Both the position numbers and the translations under genes were made by a program. A stretch of 64,000 nt of DNA from Methanoculleus sp. MH98A. GTDB taxonomy: Archaea; Halobacteriota; Methanomicrobia; Methanomicrobiales; Methanoculleaceae. Below the pieces are notes generated by a model. It saw only the letters and a list, made by a program, of their open reading frames with translations. It searched no databases and was not told where the DNA came from. The stretch spans positions 62,001-126,000 of the forward strand of contig NZ_JMIO01000006.1 of assembly GCF_000691865.1 (NCBI RefSeq), given 5' to 3'. Each line of letters begins with the position of its first letter. The first letter of the stretch is position 1. Positions 16,292 to 26,593 of the stretch are shown one piece after another.

Positions 16292-17593
16292 GTGGCGGGA
16301 ACCCTCGAATTCTCGCCGGACGACCGGTACAACGCCTTCATCACTACCTGCAGCACAGCGCCGTTCACCGACGGGGCGCTCGCCGGTACCGCCGTCGCGA
16401 TCAAGGACAACATCTCGACGGCAGGGATACAGACCACCTGCGGATCGAAGATCCTCGAAGGCTACGTCCCGCCGTATGACGCCTACGTCGTCGAACTCCT
16501 CAGAAAGGCGGGCGCCGCTATCGTCGGCAAGACCAACATGGACGAGTTCGGGATGGGCACCACCACCGAGACGAGCGCGTTCGGCCCCACCCAAAACCCG
16601 GCGGACCTGTCAAGGGTGCCCGGCGGATCGTCCGGAGGGAGCGCCGCCGCCGTCGCCGCGGGCCTCGTCCCGATGGCGCTCGGCACCGATACCGGCGGCT
16701 CGATCCGGTGCCCCGCGGCGTTCTGCGGGATCGCAGGCCTCAAACCCACCTACGGCCGGGTCTCCCGCTACGGCCTCATCGCCTACGCAAACTCCCTCGA
16801 ACAGATCGGGCCGATGGCACGAACCGTGGAGGACGTTTCAAGGCTGATGTCGGTGATCGCGCGGTACGACCCCCGCGACTCGACGATGCTCGACCGTCCG
16901 TACGACCACCAGCCCTCGGCCGAGATCAAAGGGCTCCGGGTCGGGATACCGGAGGAATACTTCGGCGAAGGCGTCGACCCCCGTGTGGGAGAGACCGTCC
17001 GGGACGCAATCGGGGTTCTCGAAGGGCTCGGGGCAGAGACCGTCCCGGTGAGCATCCCCGGGATGCGGCACGCGCTCGCGGCCTACTACGTCATCTGCAC
17101 GAGCGAAGCCTCCTCAAACCTCGCGAGGTTCGACGGCGTCCGCTACGGCCCGGCGGTCGATACCAGGAAGTCCTGGCACGAGGCCTACCAGGACCTGCGG
17201 CTGGAGTTGTTCGGCGCCGAGGTCAGGCGCCGGATCATGCTCGGGACCTTCGCCCTCTCGGCGGGCTACGCCGGCCGGTACTACGCGAAGGCGCAGGTGG
17301 CCCGCCGCAACATACACCAGGACTTCGAGCGGGCCTTCCGCGAAGCGGACGTCATCGCCGGTCCGACGATGCCGACGACGGCCTTCCGCCTCGGCGAGAA
17401 GTCCGACCCGCTCTCGATGTACCTCTCCGACATCCTCACGGTGCCGGCGAACCTCGCCGGCATCCCGGCGATATCCGTCCCGTGCGGCAGAGTTGACGGC
17501 CTCCCCGTGGGGCTCCAGATCATGGGAAGGCAGTTCGAGGACGAACGCGTCGTCGATACCGCTTATGCCTACGAGCAGGAGGTGAGGGCATGA
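16292..17593 (+). CDS. gatA: Asp/Glu-tRNA amidotransferase subunit A (amidase)
   Basis: A 433-residue amidase-signature protein that hydrolyses glutamine to supply ammonia. The Ser-cisSer-Lys triad is present: Lys38 in AVAIKDNIS, the cis-Ser in [12 protein letters not shown] (about 113) and the nucleophile Ser137 in [12 protein letters not shown]. It starts with GTG directly after the gatC stop, and its stop overlaps the gatB start (ATGA). Confidence 0.95.
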   Translation: MAGTLEFSPDDRYNAFITTCSTAPFTDGALAGTAVAIKDNISTAGIQTTCGSKILEGYVPPYDAYVVELLRKAGAAIVGKTNMDEFGMGTTTETSAFGPTQNPADLSRVPGGSSGGSAAAVAAGLVPMALGTDTGGSIRCPAAFCGIAGLKPTYGRVSRYGLIAYANSLEQIGPMARTVEDVSRLMSVIARYDPRDSTMLDRPYDHQPSAEIKGLRVGIPEEYFGEGVDPRVGETVRDAIGVLEGLGAETVPVSIPGMRHALAAYYVICTSEASSNLARFDGVRYGPAVDTRKSWHEAYQDLRLELFGAEVRRRIMLGTFALSAGYAGRYYAKAQVARRNIHQDFERAFREADVIAGPTMPTTAFRLGEKSDPLSMYLSDILTVPANLAGIPAISVPCGRVDGLPVGLQIMGRQFEDERVVDTAYAYEQEVRA

Positions 17594-19005
17594 AGACAAT
17601 CGTCGGGCTCGAGATCCACGTCCAGCTCTCGACCGCAACGAAGCTCTTCTGCGGGTGCTCGACGGACTACCGCGACGACGAGCCGAACACCCACTGCTGT
17701 CCGGTCTGTCTCGGCCTCCCCGGGGCGCTCCCGCGCCTGAATAGAAGAGCGGTCGATTACGGCCTGAAGGTGGCAAAAGCCCTCGACATGAAAGTCCTGG
17801 AAGAGTCGGAGTTCGCCCGGAAGAACTACTTCTACCCCGACCTCCCGAAGGCCTACCAGATCACACAGTACGATAAACCCCTCGCGGTCGAAGGGACGGT
17901 CGAGATCGAGGACGACGAGGGGCACGAGAAGATCGTCCGGATCACCCGTGTGCACCTCGAAGAGGACCCGGGGAGGCTCGTCCACGTCGCGGGCGGTTCG
18001 AAGTACTCGCTCGTCGACTACAACCGGTCGGGTATCCCGCTTCTTGAGATCGTCACCGAACCGGACATGCGCTCCCCGCAGGAGGCCCGCCGGTTCCTCA
18101 ACAAACTCCGGACGGTCCTCGAGTACCTCGGCGTCTTCGACGGCGAGCGGGAGGGCGGCCTCCGGGTGGACGCAAACATCTCCCTTGAAGGCTCCGAGCG
18201 GGTCGAGGTCAAGAACATCTCCTCCTACAAGGGCGTCGAGAAGGCCCTCACCTTCGAGGTGACCCGGCAGAAGAACCTGCTCCGGCGCGGCCAGAAGGTG
18301 ACGAGAGAGACCCGCCACTTCATGGAAGGGCGCGGGATCACCACCTCTTCGCGCAGCAAGGAGGAGGAGCACGACTACCGCTACTTCCCCGAGCCCGACC
18401 TCCGACCGCTCCGGGTCGCGGACCGGGTCGCGGCAATCGACCTTCCCGAACTTCCCACCGCCCGTAAGAACCGGTTCATGGCGCAGTACGGCATCTCGCT
18501 CAATCACGCCCGGACGCTGACCGGCGACCCGAAACTCGCCGACTTCTACGAACGCGTTGCGTCCGCCGATCCCGTCCTCGCCGCCACCTGGGTTGCCGAC
18601 ACGCTCCTCGGGGAACTCAACTACCGCGACATGGGCATCGCCGCCGTCCCGGCCGAACGCATCGTGGAACTCCTCGCGCTTCTGCGGACGGAGACCATCA
18701 CCGATACGGTCGGCGTCCAGGTTCTGCGGGAGATGCTCGATGCCTGCGCCGCCGGCAAGCCCTGCGAGCCTCCCGCCGTGATCGTGGAGCGCGAAGGGCT
18801 CGCCAGGGCCACGGGAGACGAGTTCGCGCAGGTCGTCGAGAAGGTGGTCGCCGCAAACCCACAGGCGGTGGAGGACTATCGGGCCGGAAAGAAAGGCGCC
18901 CTGAACTTCCTCGTGGGGCAGGTGATGAAAGAAACCCGCGGGCGGGCGGACCCGAGGGAACTCGGGAAGATCGTATCCGGGTATATTGATACAGGCGGGG
19001 TGTAA
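17590..19005 (+). CDS. gatB: Asp/Glu-tRNA amidotransferase subunit B
   Basis: A 471-residue protein starting [20 protein letters not shown]. The cysteines in FCGC and CCPVCLG match the zinc site, and [18 protein letters not shown] is the typical kinase-domain signature. A helical YqeY-like tRNA-binding tail occupies the last 150 residues. GatB phosphorylates the misacylated tRNA and transfers ammonia to it. It forms a tight gatC-gatA-gatB unit. Confidence 0.95.
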   Translation: MKTIVGLEIHVQLSTATKLFCGCSTDYRDDEPNTHCCPVCLGLPGALPRLNRRAVDYGLKVAKALDMKVLEESEFARKNYFYPDLPKAYQITQYDKPLAVEGTVEIEDDEGHEKIVRITRVHLEEDPGRLVHVAGGSKYSLVDYNRSGIPLLEIVTEPDMRSPQEARRFLNKLRTVLEYLGVFDGEREGGLRVDANISLEGSERVEVKNISSYKGVEKALTFEVTRQKNLLRRGQKVTRETRHFMEGRGITTSSRSKEEEHDYRYFPEPDLRPLRVADRVAAIDLPELPTARKNRFMAQYGISLNHARTLTGDPKLADFYERVASADPVLAATWVADTLLGELNYRDMGIAAVPAERIVELLALLRTETITDTVGVQVLREMLDACAAGKPCEPPAVIVEREGLARATGDEFAQVVEKVVAANPQAVEDYRAGKKGALNFLVGQVMKETRGRADPRELGKIVSGYIDTGGV

Positions 19006-19011
19006 TCCGCA

Positions 19012-21806
19012 GTGCATCTGATCATCGCAGAAAAGAACATCTCGCAAACAGGATCGCGCAGATCCTCGCCGGTACCGAGAAAGTGAGAGCAAAGAAGGAC
19101 GGAAGCGTATCCACGTATTCCTTCGACACGAAGACGGTGGTCGGCCTCAAAGGGCACGTGGTGGAGGTAGACTTCGAGCCCGGCTACACGAACTGGCGAA
19201 GCGAGACCCACACGCCGCGAACCCTCATCGATGCAGGCATCGTCAAGAAGCCGACCGAGAAGAAGATCGTCAACCTCATCCAGAAACTCTCGAGGAAAGC
19301 GGATCTCGTCACCATCGCGACCGATTATGATACCGAGGGAGAACTGATCGGAAAGGAGGCCTACGAACTCGTCCGTGCGGTGAACCCCAACGTCAGGATC
19401 AACCGTGCCCGGTTCTCCGCGATAACCCCGGCGGAGATCCGCACCGCGTTTGAGAACCTGACCGACCTCGACTTCGACCTCGCGGCTGCCGGCGAGGCCC
19501 GCCAGACGGTCGACCTGATGTGGGGAGCGGCGCTGACCCGGTTCATCAGCCTCGCGGCACGCCGGGGCGGCACGAACATCCTCTCCGTCGGGCGGGTGCA
19601 GAGCCCGACGCTCGCCATGATCGTCGAGCGGGAGCGTGAGATCGAGAGTTTCGTTCCCCAGACCTACTGGATGCTCTCGCTTGAAACCGAGAAGGACGGC
19701 GTACCGATCGAGGCGCGGCATACCGCCGGGCGGTTCACCGACCACGAAGCGGCCCTCGCCGCGGAAGCGGGGACAAAGGAGCCGCTCGTCGTCACGGACG
19801 TGAAAGAGGGGCAGAAGAACGACCGGGCGCCGACGCCGTTCGACACCACGACCTTCATCGTCGCGGCGAGCCGCCTGGGCCTCTCGGCGGCGAACGCGAT
19901 GCGGCTTGCCGAAGACCTCTACATGAACGGGTACATCTCCTACCCGAGGACCGACAACACGGTCTACCCGAAATCGCTGAACCTGAACGCGATCCTCAAT
20001 ACCCTCAAAGGAGGCGTCTTCGATAAGGACGTCGCCTGGGTGCAGCAGAACCGGCGGCCCGTCCCGACCCGGGGCAAGAAGGAGAGCACCGACCACCCGC
20101 CGATTCACCCGACGGGCTCCGCGACCCGCGAGGCCCTCGGGCAGGACCGGTGGAAGGTCTACGAACTCGTCGTGCGGCGGTTCCTCGCGACCCTCTCCCC
20201 CGATGCGAAGTGGGCGACCACAAGGTGCACCTTCGATGCGTCCGGAGAGTCTTACAAGGCCACGGGCGGCAGGCTCCTCTACGCCGGGTGGCGCCGGATC
20301 TACCCCTACTCGGAGGCCAAGGAGAACATCCTCCCGGTGCTCGCCCAGGGTGAACGGCTGCCGATCAGGAACGTGAACCTCGAGGAGAAGGAGACGCAGC
20401 CGCCGGCGCGCTACTCCCAGAGCCGGCTCATCCAGGTGATGGAGGAACACGGTCTCGGCACGAAGAGCACCCGGCACGAGGTGATCGGCAAACTCGTCTC
20501 CCGCCGCTACGTGGAAGGCAACCCCCTCCGCCCGACACTCGTCGGGAGAGCCGTCATCGACGCCCTCGACAACCACGCCGAGACGATCACGGAGCCGGAG
20601 ATGACCCGGACGCTTGAGGAGCACATGGAGTTCATCAAGCAGAGCCGGCGCTCCCGCGAAGACGTCGTCACCGAGTCCCGCGAGATGCTGCACCGGGTCT
20701 TCGACAAACTCGAGGCGCACAGGTCGGAGATCGGCACCGAGATCATGGAGCAGACCGCCGAGGAGCATACCGTCGGCCCCTGCCCTGCCTGCGGCCACGA
20801 TCTCCGGATCCGGCACATCGGCGTCTCCCAGTTCATCGGCTGCACCGGCTACCCCGAGTGCCGGTTCAACATCAGCCTGCCCGGCAGCACCTGGGGCAAG
20901 GCAATCCGGGTCGAAGCGACATGCCCGGAGCACAACCTCTCCCACGTCCGCCTGATCCGGAAGGGCGCACGGCCGTGGGACATCGGCTGCCCGCTCTGCA
21001 GCCATATCGCCTCGAACGTCGAGGCGCTCCGGATGATGCCCTCGATGACCGACGACCTCATGCAGCGCCTGCACGCGCACCACATCTACACGGTCTCCGA
21101 GATCGCGGGCATGCAGCCTGAAGATCTCGCAAACACCGTCGACGTCGGCACAAAAGAGGCCGTAGAGCTCGCGAGAGAGGCAGAGGATGCACTTGAGGTT
21201 CTCCGCCGCCGTTCGGAACTCAGGAAGTTCGTCCGCAAGATTGTCCCCCCGAGAAGGGGTCGCAGTCACGCGAAGATCATCAAAAACCTCCTCGAACAGG
21301 GGATCGGCGATATCCACGCGCTCTCGGTGGCCGAACCCGCCGCGCTCAAGAAGGCCGGGATCCCGGAGGCTGCCGGAACCGAACTCCTTGAGGCGGCCCG
21401 CGGGCTCTGCAACGAACGCGCCCTCCGGGAGGCCGGGGTTCCCGCGGTCAGCCTGAAGAAGTACCAGGCAGGCGGCGTCGCGACTCCCGACGATTTCTGT
21501 TACCTCCCCATCCCCTACCTTGCAAGCAAAACCGGCATTAACCCGGAAACCGTACATAAACATGTGGATCTGGTCTGCAGGCACCGCGGGCACCCTGCCC
21601 CGCAAAAGATCACCAAGGCAGCCTTTGAGCGCGGGCGAAAAGAACTCCTGGAGGTCCCCGGACTCGGTGAGGCGACCGTGGACAGGCTCTACCTTGCAGG
21701 CATCTACGACGCCGCAACGCTCCGTGTTGCCGACCCGGAGGAGGTCTCCTCCGTCACCGGCATCCCGAAGGCCAGACTCCGCGACTACATCGGCCACCTG
21801 AAGTGA
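19012..21806 (+). CDS. topA: DNA topoisomerase I (type IA), broken near the start by a one-base deletion
   Basis: From GTG 19012 the first codons give HLIIAEKNIS, the start of a Toprim domain. The frame then breaks at 19044/19045. Adding one G (TCG-GCA) joins it to ANRIAQILAG and the long frame ending at 21806, giving 931 residues. The Toprim acidic motif TDYDTEGELIG and the active-site tyrosine motif NGYISYPRTDN are intact. A four-Cys zinc ribbon (CPACGHD to TGYPEC) and helix-hairpin-helix repeats form the tail. The enzyme relaxes negative supercoils. It follows gatB closely; the break looks like a sequence error. Confidence 0.9.
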
Positions 21807-21810
21807 CACC

Positions 21811-22503
21811 ATGCACGCGAACTGGAAGACCTGGGCACATGTAACGAAACTTGACCCCGATAAACGCCTCCCGAGAGGAGCCGTCGAGGAGATCGCAACG
21901 AGCGGGACCGATGCCCTGATGCTCTCGGGCACCCTGAACGTGACGCGGGAGAACCTCCAGGAACTCCTGGATCTGGTCTCCGCCTATGGGCTGCCGCTGG
22001 TGGTGGAACCGGCGAGCCCCGACTGCGCCATCTTCGACGGGGGTATCGATCACCTCTTCGTGCCGAGCGTGTTGAACACGAACGACGTCCGCTGGATCGT
22101 CGGGAAGCACTACGCCTGGCTGCGCCAGGCGAGCGGCATCGACTGGGAGATGGTGGTGCCCGAGGCCTACATCGTCCTCAACCCGAACTCCGCCGTCGGC
22201 CGGGTGACGGGGGCGGACTGCAGCCTCTCGACCGGGGACGTTGCCGCGTTCGCACAGGTCGCGGACCGCTACTTCCGGTTCCCGATCGTCTACATCGAGT
22301 ACAGCGGAACCTACGGGGATCCCGCAATCGTGCAGGCGGCGTCCGAGGCTGTCGAGAACGCCACCCTCTACTACGGCGGCGGGATCCGTTCGGCCGAGCA
22401 GGCGGCGGAGATGGGCCGCTATGCCGATACTATTGTCGTGGGGAACGCGGTCTACGAGGAAGGGATCGACGTGCTCCGGGCGACGGTCCGGGCGGTACAG
22501 TGA
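21811..22503 (+). CDS. Geranylgeranylglyceryl phosphate synthase
   Basis: A 230-residue TIM-barrel prenyltransferase of the PcrB/GGGPS family. Motifs include WAHVTKLDPDK at the start, VVPEAYIVLNPNSAVGRVTG in the middle, and YIEYSGTYGDP and YYGGGIRSAEQA (phosphate binding) near the end. It makes the first ether bond of archaeal membrane lipids, joining sn-glycerol-1-phosphate to geranylgeranyl diphosphate. It follows topA by four bases and precedes a methyltransferase by three. Confidence 0.93.
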   Translation: MHANWKTWAHVTKLDPDKRLPRGAVEEIATSGTDALMLSGTLNVTRENLQELLDLVSAYGLPLVVEPASPDCAIFDGGIDHLFVPSVLNTNDVRWIVGKHYAWLRQASGIDWEMVVPEAYIVLNPNSAVGRVTGADCSLSTGDVAAFAQVADRYFRFPIVYIEYSGTYGDPAIVQAASEAVENATLYYGGGIRSAEQAAEMGRYADTIVVGNAVYEEGIDVLRATVRAVQ

Positions 22504-22506
22504 GGC

Positions 22507-23166
22507 ATGCCTGAGATCTCAATCGTCCTGATCGAGCCCCTCTACGAGGGGAACGTCGGGTTTACCGCACGGGTGATGAAGAACTTCGGGTTCACCCGGC
22601 TGGTTCTCGTCAACCCCTGCACGCTCGGCGACGACGCGATCATGCGCGCCTCCCACGCCCGCGACGTCCTCGATAATGCCCGGCGGATGACGATCAAGGA
22701 GGTCTATAACGAGTTCGACTTCGTGGTCGCGACGACCGGCGAGGTGAGCAAGTCGGTCTGCACCCCGATGCGGATGCCCTACTACGCGCCGGCGGAGGTC
22801 AGGGAGATCGTCGCCGACATCGACGGGACGGTCGCGATCCTCTTCGGGCGGGAGAACTGGGGGCTCGCGAACACCGAACTCGCGCGCGCAAACCTCATCT
22901 GCACCATCCCGACCTCGGAGATCTACCCGATCCTCAACCTCTCCCACGCGGTGGGCATCCTCTGCTACGAGCTCGCGAACCTGCCGCGCGGGACCTATCC
23001 CCTCGCGAGCCCCGTCGAGATGGATTCGCTCTACCGGCACATCGACGCGTTCCTCAACCGGATCGACCACCCGGACTTCAAGCGGGAGAACACGATGACC
23101 CTGATCTGTCGGGTGCTCGGCCGGACGAAACTGACCATCCGCGAGGCGAGCACGCTTCACGGCTGA
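22507..23166 (+). CDS. SPOUT RNA methyltransferase, TrmJ/TrmH type
   Basis: A 219-residue protein with the trefoil-knot SAM-binding motifs of the SpoU/TrmH group: PLYEGNVGFTARVMKNFGF near the start, AILFGRENWGLANTEL (motif 2), and CTIPTSEIYPILNLSHAVGI (motif 3). The N-terminus and C-terminal helical extension resemble TrmJ, which 2'-O-methylates position 32 of tRNA. The exact tRNA target is inferred. Confidence 0.88.
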   Translation: MPEISIVLIEPLYEGNVGFTARVMKNFGFTRLVLVNPCTLGDDAIMRASHARDVLDNARRMTIKEVYNEFDFVVATTGEVSKSVCTPMRMPYYAPAEVREIVADIDGTVAILFGRENWGLANTELARANLICTIPTSEIYPILNLSHAVGILCYELANLPRGTYPLASPVEMDSLYRHIDAFLNRIDHPDFKRENTMTLICRVLGRTKLTIREASTLHG

Positions 23167-23226
23167 TGCGCCGGACGGAGTGGCATCTCGAAAACAAAGA
23201 ATAGTTTGCGGGAGAAATAGAGTGGA

Positions 23227-23790
23227 ATGATTCTTGTCGACTGGCAGATAGAAGACCGCATCAGGCGCGGGCATATCAGGGTTGATCCCTTTGAACCCGG
23301 CCTGATTCAGCCAAATTCCCTGGATATCAGGCTCGGTTCGCACTTTGTCTGGTACGTCCCGGGAAAGACCGTGATCGACCCCTACGACAGCGAGACCGTC
23401 TGCAGAGACACCGAAGAGACGGTGGCCGACTCGATCGTCCTCGCACCGGGCCGGTTCCTCCTCGCCGAGACGCTCGAGGCGATCGAACTCCCCGACGACG
23501 TCGTTGCGAGCATCGAGGGGAAGAGCAGCATCGCGCGCCTCGGTGTCGAACTCCACCAGACGGGAGGCTGGATCGACGCCGGGTTTCGGGGGACGATCAC
23601 GCTCGAGATGTGCAACGTGAACTCCCGGCCGGTCAAGGTCTACGCGGGGATGCCGATCGGGCAACTGGTCTTCTACAGAACAGATCGCGCCGCGCGCCCC
23701 TACAACATGAAGCAGGACGCGAAGTACATGGACCAGCGGCAGGCGACCCTCTCACGCTACCACGAGAACGCGCGCCGCGCGCAGGACTGA
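23227..23790 (+). CDS. dcd: dCTP deaminase
   Basis: A 187-residue protein of the dUTPase-like trimeric fold. It starts [20 protein letters not shown] and contains [13 protein letters not shown], the substrate loop [20 protein letters not shown] and [12 protein letters not shown]. It converts dCTP to dUTP, feeding dTTP synthesis; some archaeal forms also hydrolyse dUTP to dUMP. The start ATG follows GAGTGGA. Confidence 0.92.
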   Translation: MILVDWQIEDRIRRGHIRVDPFEPGLIQPNSLDIRLGSHFVWYVPGKTVIDPYDSETVCRDTEETVADSIVLAPGRFLLAETLEAIELPDDVVASIEGKSSIARLGVELHQTGGWIDAGFRGTITLEMCNVNSRPVKVYAGMPIGQLVFYRTDRAARPYNMKQDAKYMDQRQATLSRYHENARRAQD

Positions 23791-23854
23791 TGCCGGGAAT
23801 CCGGCGAGAGCGGCGGCCCGGGGCACATGCTCCCCGCCCGCCGAGCGTCATGCA

Positions 23855-23862
23855 CTATATAG
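23855..23862 (+). promoter_or_regulatory. TATA box for thrS
   Basis: CTATATAG predicts transcription near 23886, giving a leader of about 15 bases with GGGGAT before the thrS ATG at 23902. Confidence 0.55.
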
Positions 23863-23901
23863 CAGGAAAACAGATATTGAACGATTCAACTGGGGATACC
23901 A

Positions 23902-25738
23902 ATGCGACTTCTTCTAATCCACTCTGATCACATCGAATACGAGGCCCGGAAGAAGACGAAGGTCGCCGAAGAGGACGCCGTCCCAAAGGACGCCCTCGAC
24001 GAGGCGCTTGCCGTCTTCTGCGCGGTTGAGTCTGTCGACGAAGAGAACATTGAGGACGCCGTCAGGCAGGCGGCGGACGAGATCGTCGCCACCGCCCGGC
24101 AGCTCGGCACCACCAATATCATGATCTACCCCTATGCCCACCTCTCCTCCGACCTTGCATCGCCGGGGGCGGCGGTGAGTGTTCTTAAGGGCATCGAGGG
24201 GGCCCTCGTCGGTACGGACGGCTTCGTCGTGAAACGCGCGCCGTTCGGCTGGTACAAGGCATTCTCGCTCTCCTGCAAGGGCCATCCGCTCTCCGAGCTC
24301 TCGCGGACGATCGTCCCGGGCGAAGGGGCTGCCGCGCCCAAGAAGGAGATCGAGCACGAGTTCTTCGTCATCACCCCCGAGGGGGACCGCAAAGACGCGG
24401 CCGATTACGCGAAGGAGGAAACGCCCTTCGCCGCCCTGATCCGGAAGGAACTCGGGTATCCGGGGCCGGAAGGGGCCGAGCCGGTGCACGTCGACCTGAT
24501 GCGTGCGAAGGAACTCGTGGAGTACGAACCACGTGCGGATGTTGGAAACCACCGCTGGATGCCCCGGGGCAAGCTGATCCGGGACCTTCTCTCCGATTAC
24601 GTCCTTACACAGGTGCTTGACTACGGCGGGATGCCGGTCGAGACCCCGGTGATGTACGACCTCGGTGATGCGGCGATCGCGGAGCACGCGGCCAAGTTCG
24701 GGGAGCGGCAGTACCGGTTCAAGAGCGGCAACCGCGACATGATGCTCCGGTTCGCGGCGTGTTTCGGGATGTTCTCGATCATGCACGACATGCACATCTC
24801 CCCGAACACCCTCCCGATGAAACTCTACGAGCTCTCGACCTACTCGTTCCGCCACGAGCAGAAGGGCGAGGTGATCGGGCTGAAGCGTCTGCGCGCCTTC
24901 ACGATGCCCGATATGCACACCCTCTGCCGGGACATGGACGGCGCGCTCACGGCGTTCGAGGAGCAGCTCGCGATAGGCTGGAAGACCGGCGAGGATCTCG
25001 AGACCCCGCTTGTCGGGGTCTTCCGGTGCACCCGCGACTTCTTCGAGCAGTACGAACTCTGGGTGAAGGGGATCGTCGCGAAGTCGGGCGTCCCGATGCT
25101 GATCGAGGTCCTCTCGGAGCGGACCCACTACTGGATCGCTAAAGTCGATCTTGCGGCGATCGATGCACAGGGGAGGCCCATCGAGAACCCGACCGTCCAG
25201 ATCGACGTGGAGAGCGCCGACCGGTTCGATATCAAGTACTACGCCCCGGACGGGACGGGAGGTCCACCCCCCGATCCTCCACTGTTCGCCGACGGGCTCG
25301 ATCGAGCGGGTGATCTGCGCGATGCTCGAGGGCACCGCGGCACAGGAGGTCCCCTCGTTCCCGACCTGGCTCGCCCCGACCCAGGTCAGGCTGGTGCCGG
25401 TGGCGGAGCGGCACGTCTGTTTCGCGGAAGAGATCGGCACCCGGCTGAACGCGGCCGGCATCAGAGCGGACGTCGACGACCGGGACGAGAGCGTGAACAA
25501 GAAAGTCCGCGAGGCCGGGATGGACTGGGTGCCCTACGTCGCGGTGATCGGCGACCAGGAGGCCGAGACCGGCCGGCTCATGGTCACCATCCGGAAGCTC
25601 TCGGAGAAGAAGAAGCCTTTCAAGGAGTCGATGACCGAGAACGAACTCGTCCAGGCGGTGAAGTTGGAGACCGCCGGAAAGCCCTTCCGGCCGCTCTACA
25701 CGCCGAAGCTTCTCTCGCGGAAGCCCCGGTTTATTTAA
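23902..25738 (+). CDS. thrS: Threonyl-tRNA synthetase (archaeal type), frameshifted by a one-base insertion
   Basis: A class II synthetase of 611 residues after repair. The N-terminus ([20 protein letters not shown]) is the archaeal D-Thr-tRNA editing domain. Motif 2 ([22 protein letters not shown]) and motif 1 precede the break. Near 25257-25259 an extra G (ACG-GGA-GGT instead of ACG-GAG-GTC) shifts the frame. Removing it restores [19 protein letters not shown] (motif 3) and the anticodon-binding domain to the TAA at 25736-25738. Everything else is normal, so a sequence error is the likely cause. Confidence 0.92.
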
Positions 25739-25744
25739 TCACTC

Positions 25745-25752
25745 TTTTTTTT
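25745..25752 (+). terminator. T-run terminator after thrS
   Basis: Eight consecutive Ts start six bases after the thrS stop codon. Archaeal RNA polymerase terminates at such runs without a hairpin. Confidence 0.55.
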
Positions 25753-25818
25753 GTGCGAATTTTCGGGGCGCGACGACCCGATGGGTGCGATGGTCCGAAG
25801 CGCGACCGGCCGAAGGGT

Positions 25819-25859
25819 GCGATGTTCCGTAGGAACGGAGCAGGAGCACCGAAGGTGCG
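25819..25859 (+). repeat. Two-hairpin composite repeat
   Basis: GCGAT, hairpin 1 GTTCC-GTA-GGAAC (25824-25836), linker GGAGCAGGA, hairpin 2 GCACC-GAA-GGTGC (25846-25858), G. Both stems are perfect, with loops of the G-N-A type. Confidence 0.8.
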
Positions 25860-25871
25860 GGGCGGGAGCGT

Positions 25872-25923
25872 GAGCACCGGAGGTGTGAAGGACCGGAGCT
25901 TGAGAAAACGCGAAGCGTTTTCG
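25872..25923 (+). repeat. Composite repeat, variant copies
   Basis: Hairpin GCACC-GGA-GGTGT is followed by GACCGGAGCTTGAG and a longer hairpin AAAACGC-GAA-GCGTTTT (25905-25921). The linker CGGAGCTTGAG is the same as in other copies while the stem is different and longer. The core GCGAAGC is a sequence known for forming an unusually stable DNA mini-hairpin. Confidence 0.75.
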
Positions 25924-25935
25924 GGGTCGGAGTGG

Positions 25936-25997
25936 GAGCACCGCAGGTGCGACTTGTGATGGTTCGTAGGAACCGGAGCGCGAGCACCGCAGGTGTG
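25936..25997 (+). repeat. Two-hairpin composite repeat with an extra half copy
   Basis: A lone hairpin 2 (GCACC-GCA-GGTGC) is followed from 25956 by a full module: GTGATG, hairpin 1 GGTTC-GTAG-GAACC, linker GGAGCGCGA, hairpin 2 GCACC-GCA-GGTGT. Confidence 0.75.
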
Positions 25998-26187
25998 ACT
26001 TGCGATGGATGTGCCCGCCATCGCGTCCTTCGGACAGCCACGCGGAAGTGGCAGCAGACGAAGCGGTCGAACGACACCTAGCACGGATTTCATGAGGATA
26101 TCGCCCCTGGGGGTGGGGCTGACGGGGAGGGGGGAGCATCCCCCCTCCCCTGTCTCCACATACGAGGGAATTCCTGTAACCCCCACT

Positions 26188-26232
26188 CGAAGACCTTCGG
26201 TCTTCTCAAGCTCCGGACGTCCCGTCCGTCGC
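26188..26232 (-). repeat. Two-hairpin composite repeat, inverted orientation
   Basis: Read on the minus strand: GCGAC, hairpin 1 GGACG-GGA-CGTCC, linker GGAGCTTGA, hairpin 2 GAAGACC-GAA-GGTCTTC (forward 26189-26205). Hairpin 1 equals that of the copy at 38861, but hairpin 2 differs in all but its loop. Confidence 0.8.
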
Positions 26233-26260
26233 ACCCCGCCCGGTCTCCGGCCTCCTCCTC

Positions 26261-26301
26261 CGCACCTGCGGTGCTCATGCTCCGGCCCCATGGCCCGTCG
26301 C
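26261..26301 (-). repeat. Two-hairpin composite repeat, inverted orientation
   Basis: Minus strand: GCGACG, hairpin 1 GGCC-ATGG-GGCC, linker GGAGCATGA, hairpin 2 GCACC-GCA-GGTGC. Confidence 0.75.
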
Positions 26302-26339
26302 ACCCCGCCCCAGGGGGCGGGGGCAGTCCATGGCGATAG

Positions 26340-26380
26340 GCGATGGTTCGGAGAACCGGAGCTAGAGCACCGAAGGTGCG
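26340..26380 (+). repeat. Two-hairpin composite repeat
   Basis: GCGAT, hairpin 1 GGTTC-GGA-GAACC, linker GGAGCTAGA, hairpin 2 GCACC-GAA-GGTGC, GAAG. Confidence 0.8.
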
Positions 26381-26550
26381 AAGCCGGTGGAAAGCCGTGT
26401 ACGGTTTGTGACGCTTCTGACAACAGTAGGACGGGAACCCAATGTTTGACATCGTCAGTTTGGCCACTCATCCTCCCATCCCCAAACCACCCCCCCGCCA
26501 CACCACAGACATGCCTGCCAACACCCTACCAAACCCCGCCCCTGACAAGG

Positions 26551-26558
26551 TTTAAAAG
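26551..26558 (+). promoter_or_regulatory. TATA box for the rubrerythrin-like gene
   Basis: TTTAAAAG predicts a start near 26580, just before GGTG and the ATG at 26594. Confidence 0.5.
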
Positions 26559-26593
26559 CCCCGGACGCTACTGTCCCACCGGTGCATAAAGTC

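Larger units (their letters stand above)
25753..26550. other. Repeat-filled intergenic region
   Basis: About 800 bases with no believable gene. The region is packed with short inverted repeats that mostly have 3-4 nt loops and form at least six copies of a two-hairpin module in both orientations. Open frames exist on both strands but only as translations of these repeats. Around 26100-26180 there is a C/G-run segment (GGGGGTGGGG, GGGAGGGGGG), and around 26460-26545 a C-rich AT-mixed stretch leads to the promoter of the next gene. Confidence 0.75.

Noticed and set aside
18876-21932. A 1018-codon open frame antisense to topA and gatB
   Set aside because: It is the shadow of high-GC codon use on the opposite strand. 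The plus strand carries the recognisable TopA motifs, and the antisense protein has no domain.
25819-26380. CRISPR array
   Set aside because: Repeats are in both orientations, have variable stems, irregular spacing and no unique spacers of constant length.
25731-26501. Open frames across the repeat nest
   Set aside because: They translate the hairpin repeats; the same peptide pieces recur in several frames and strands.
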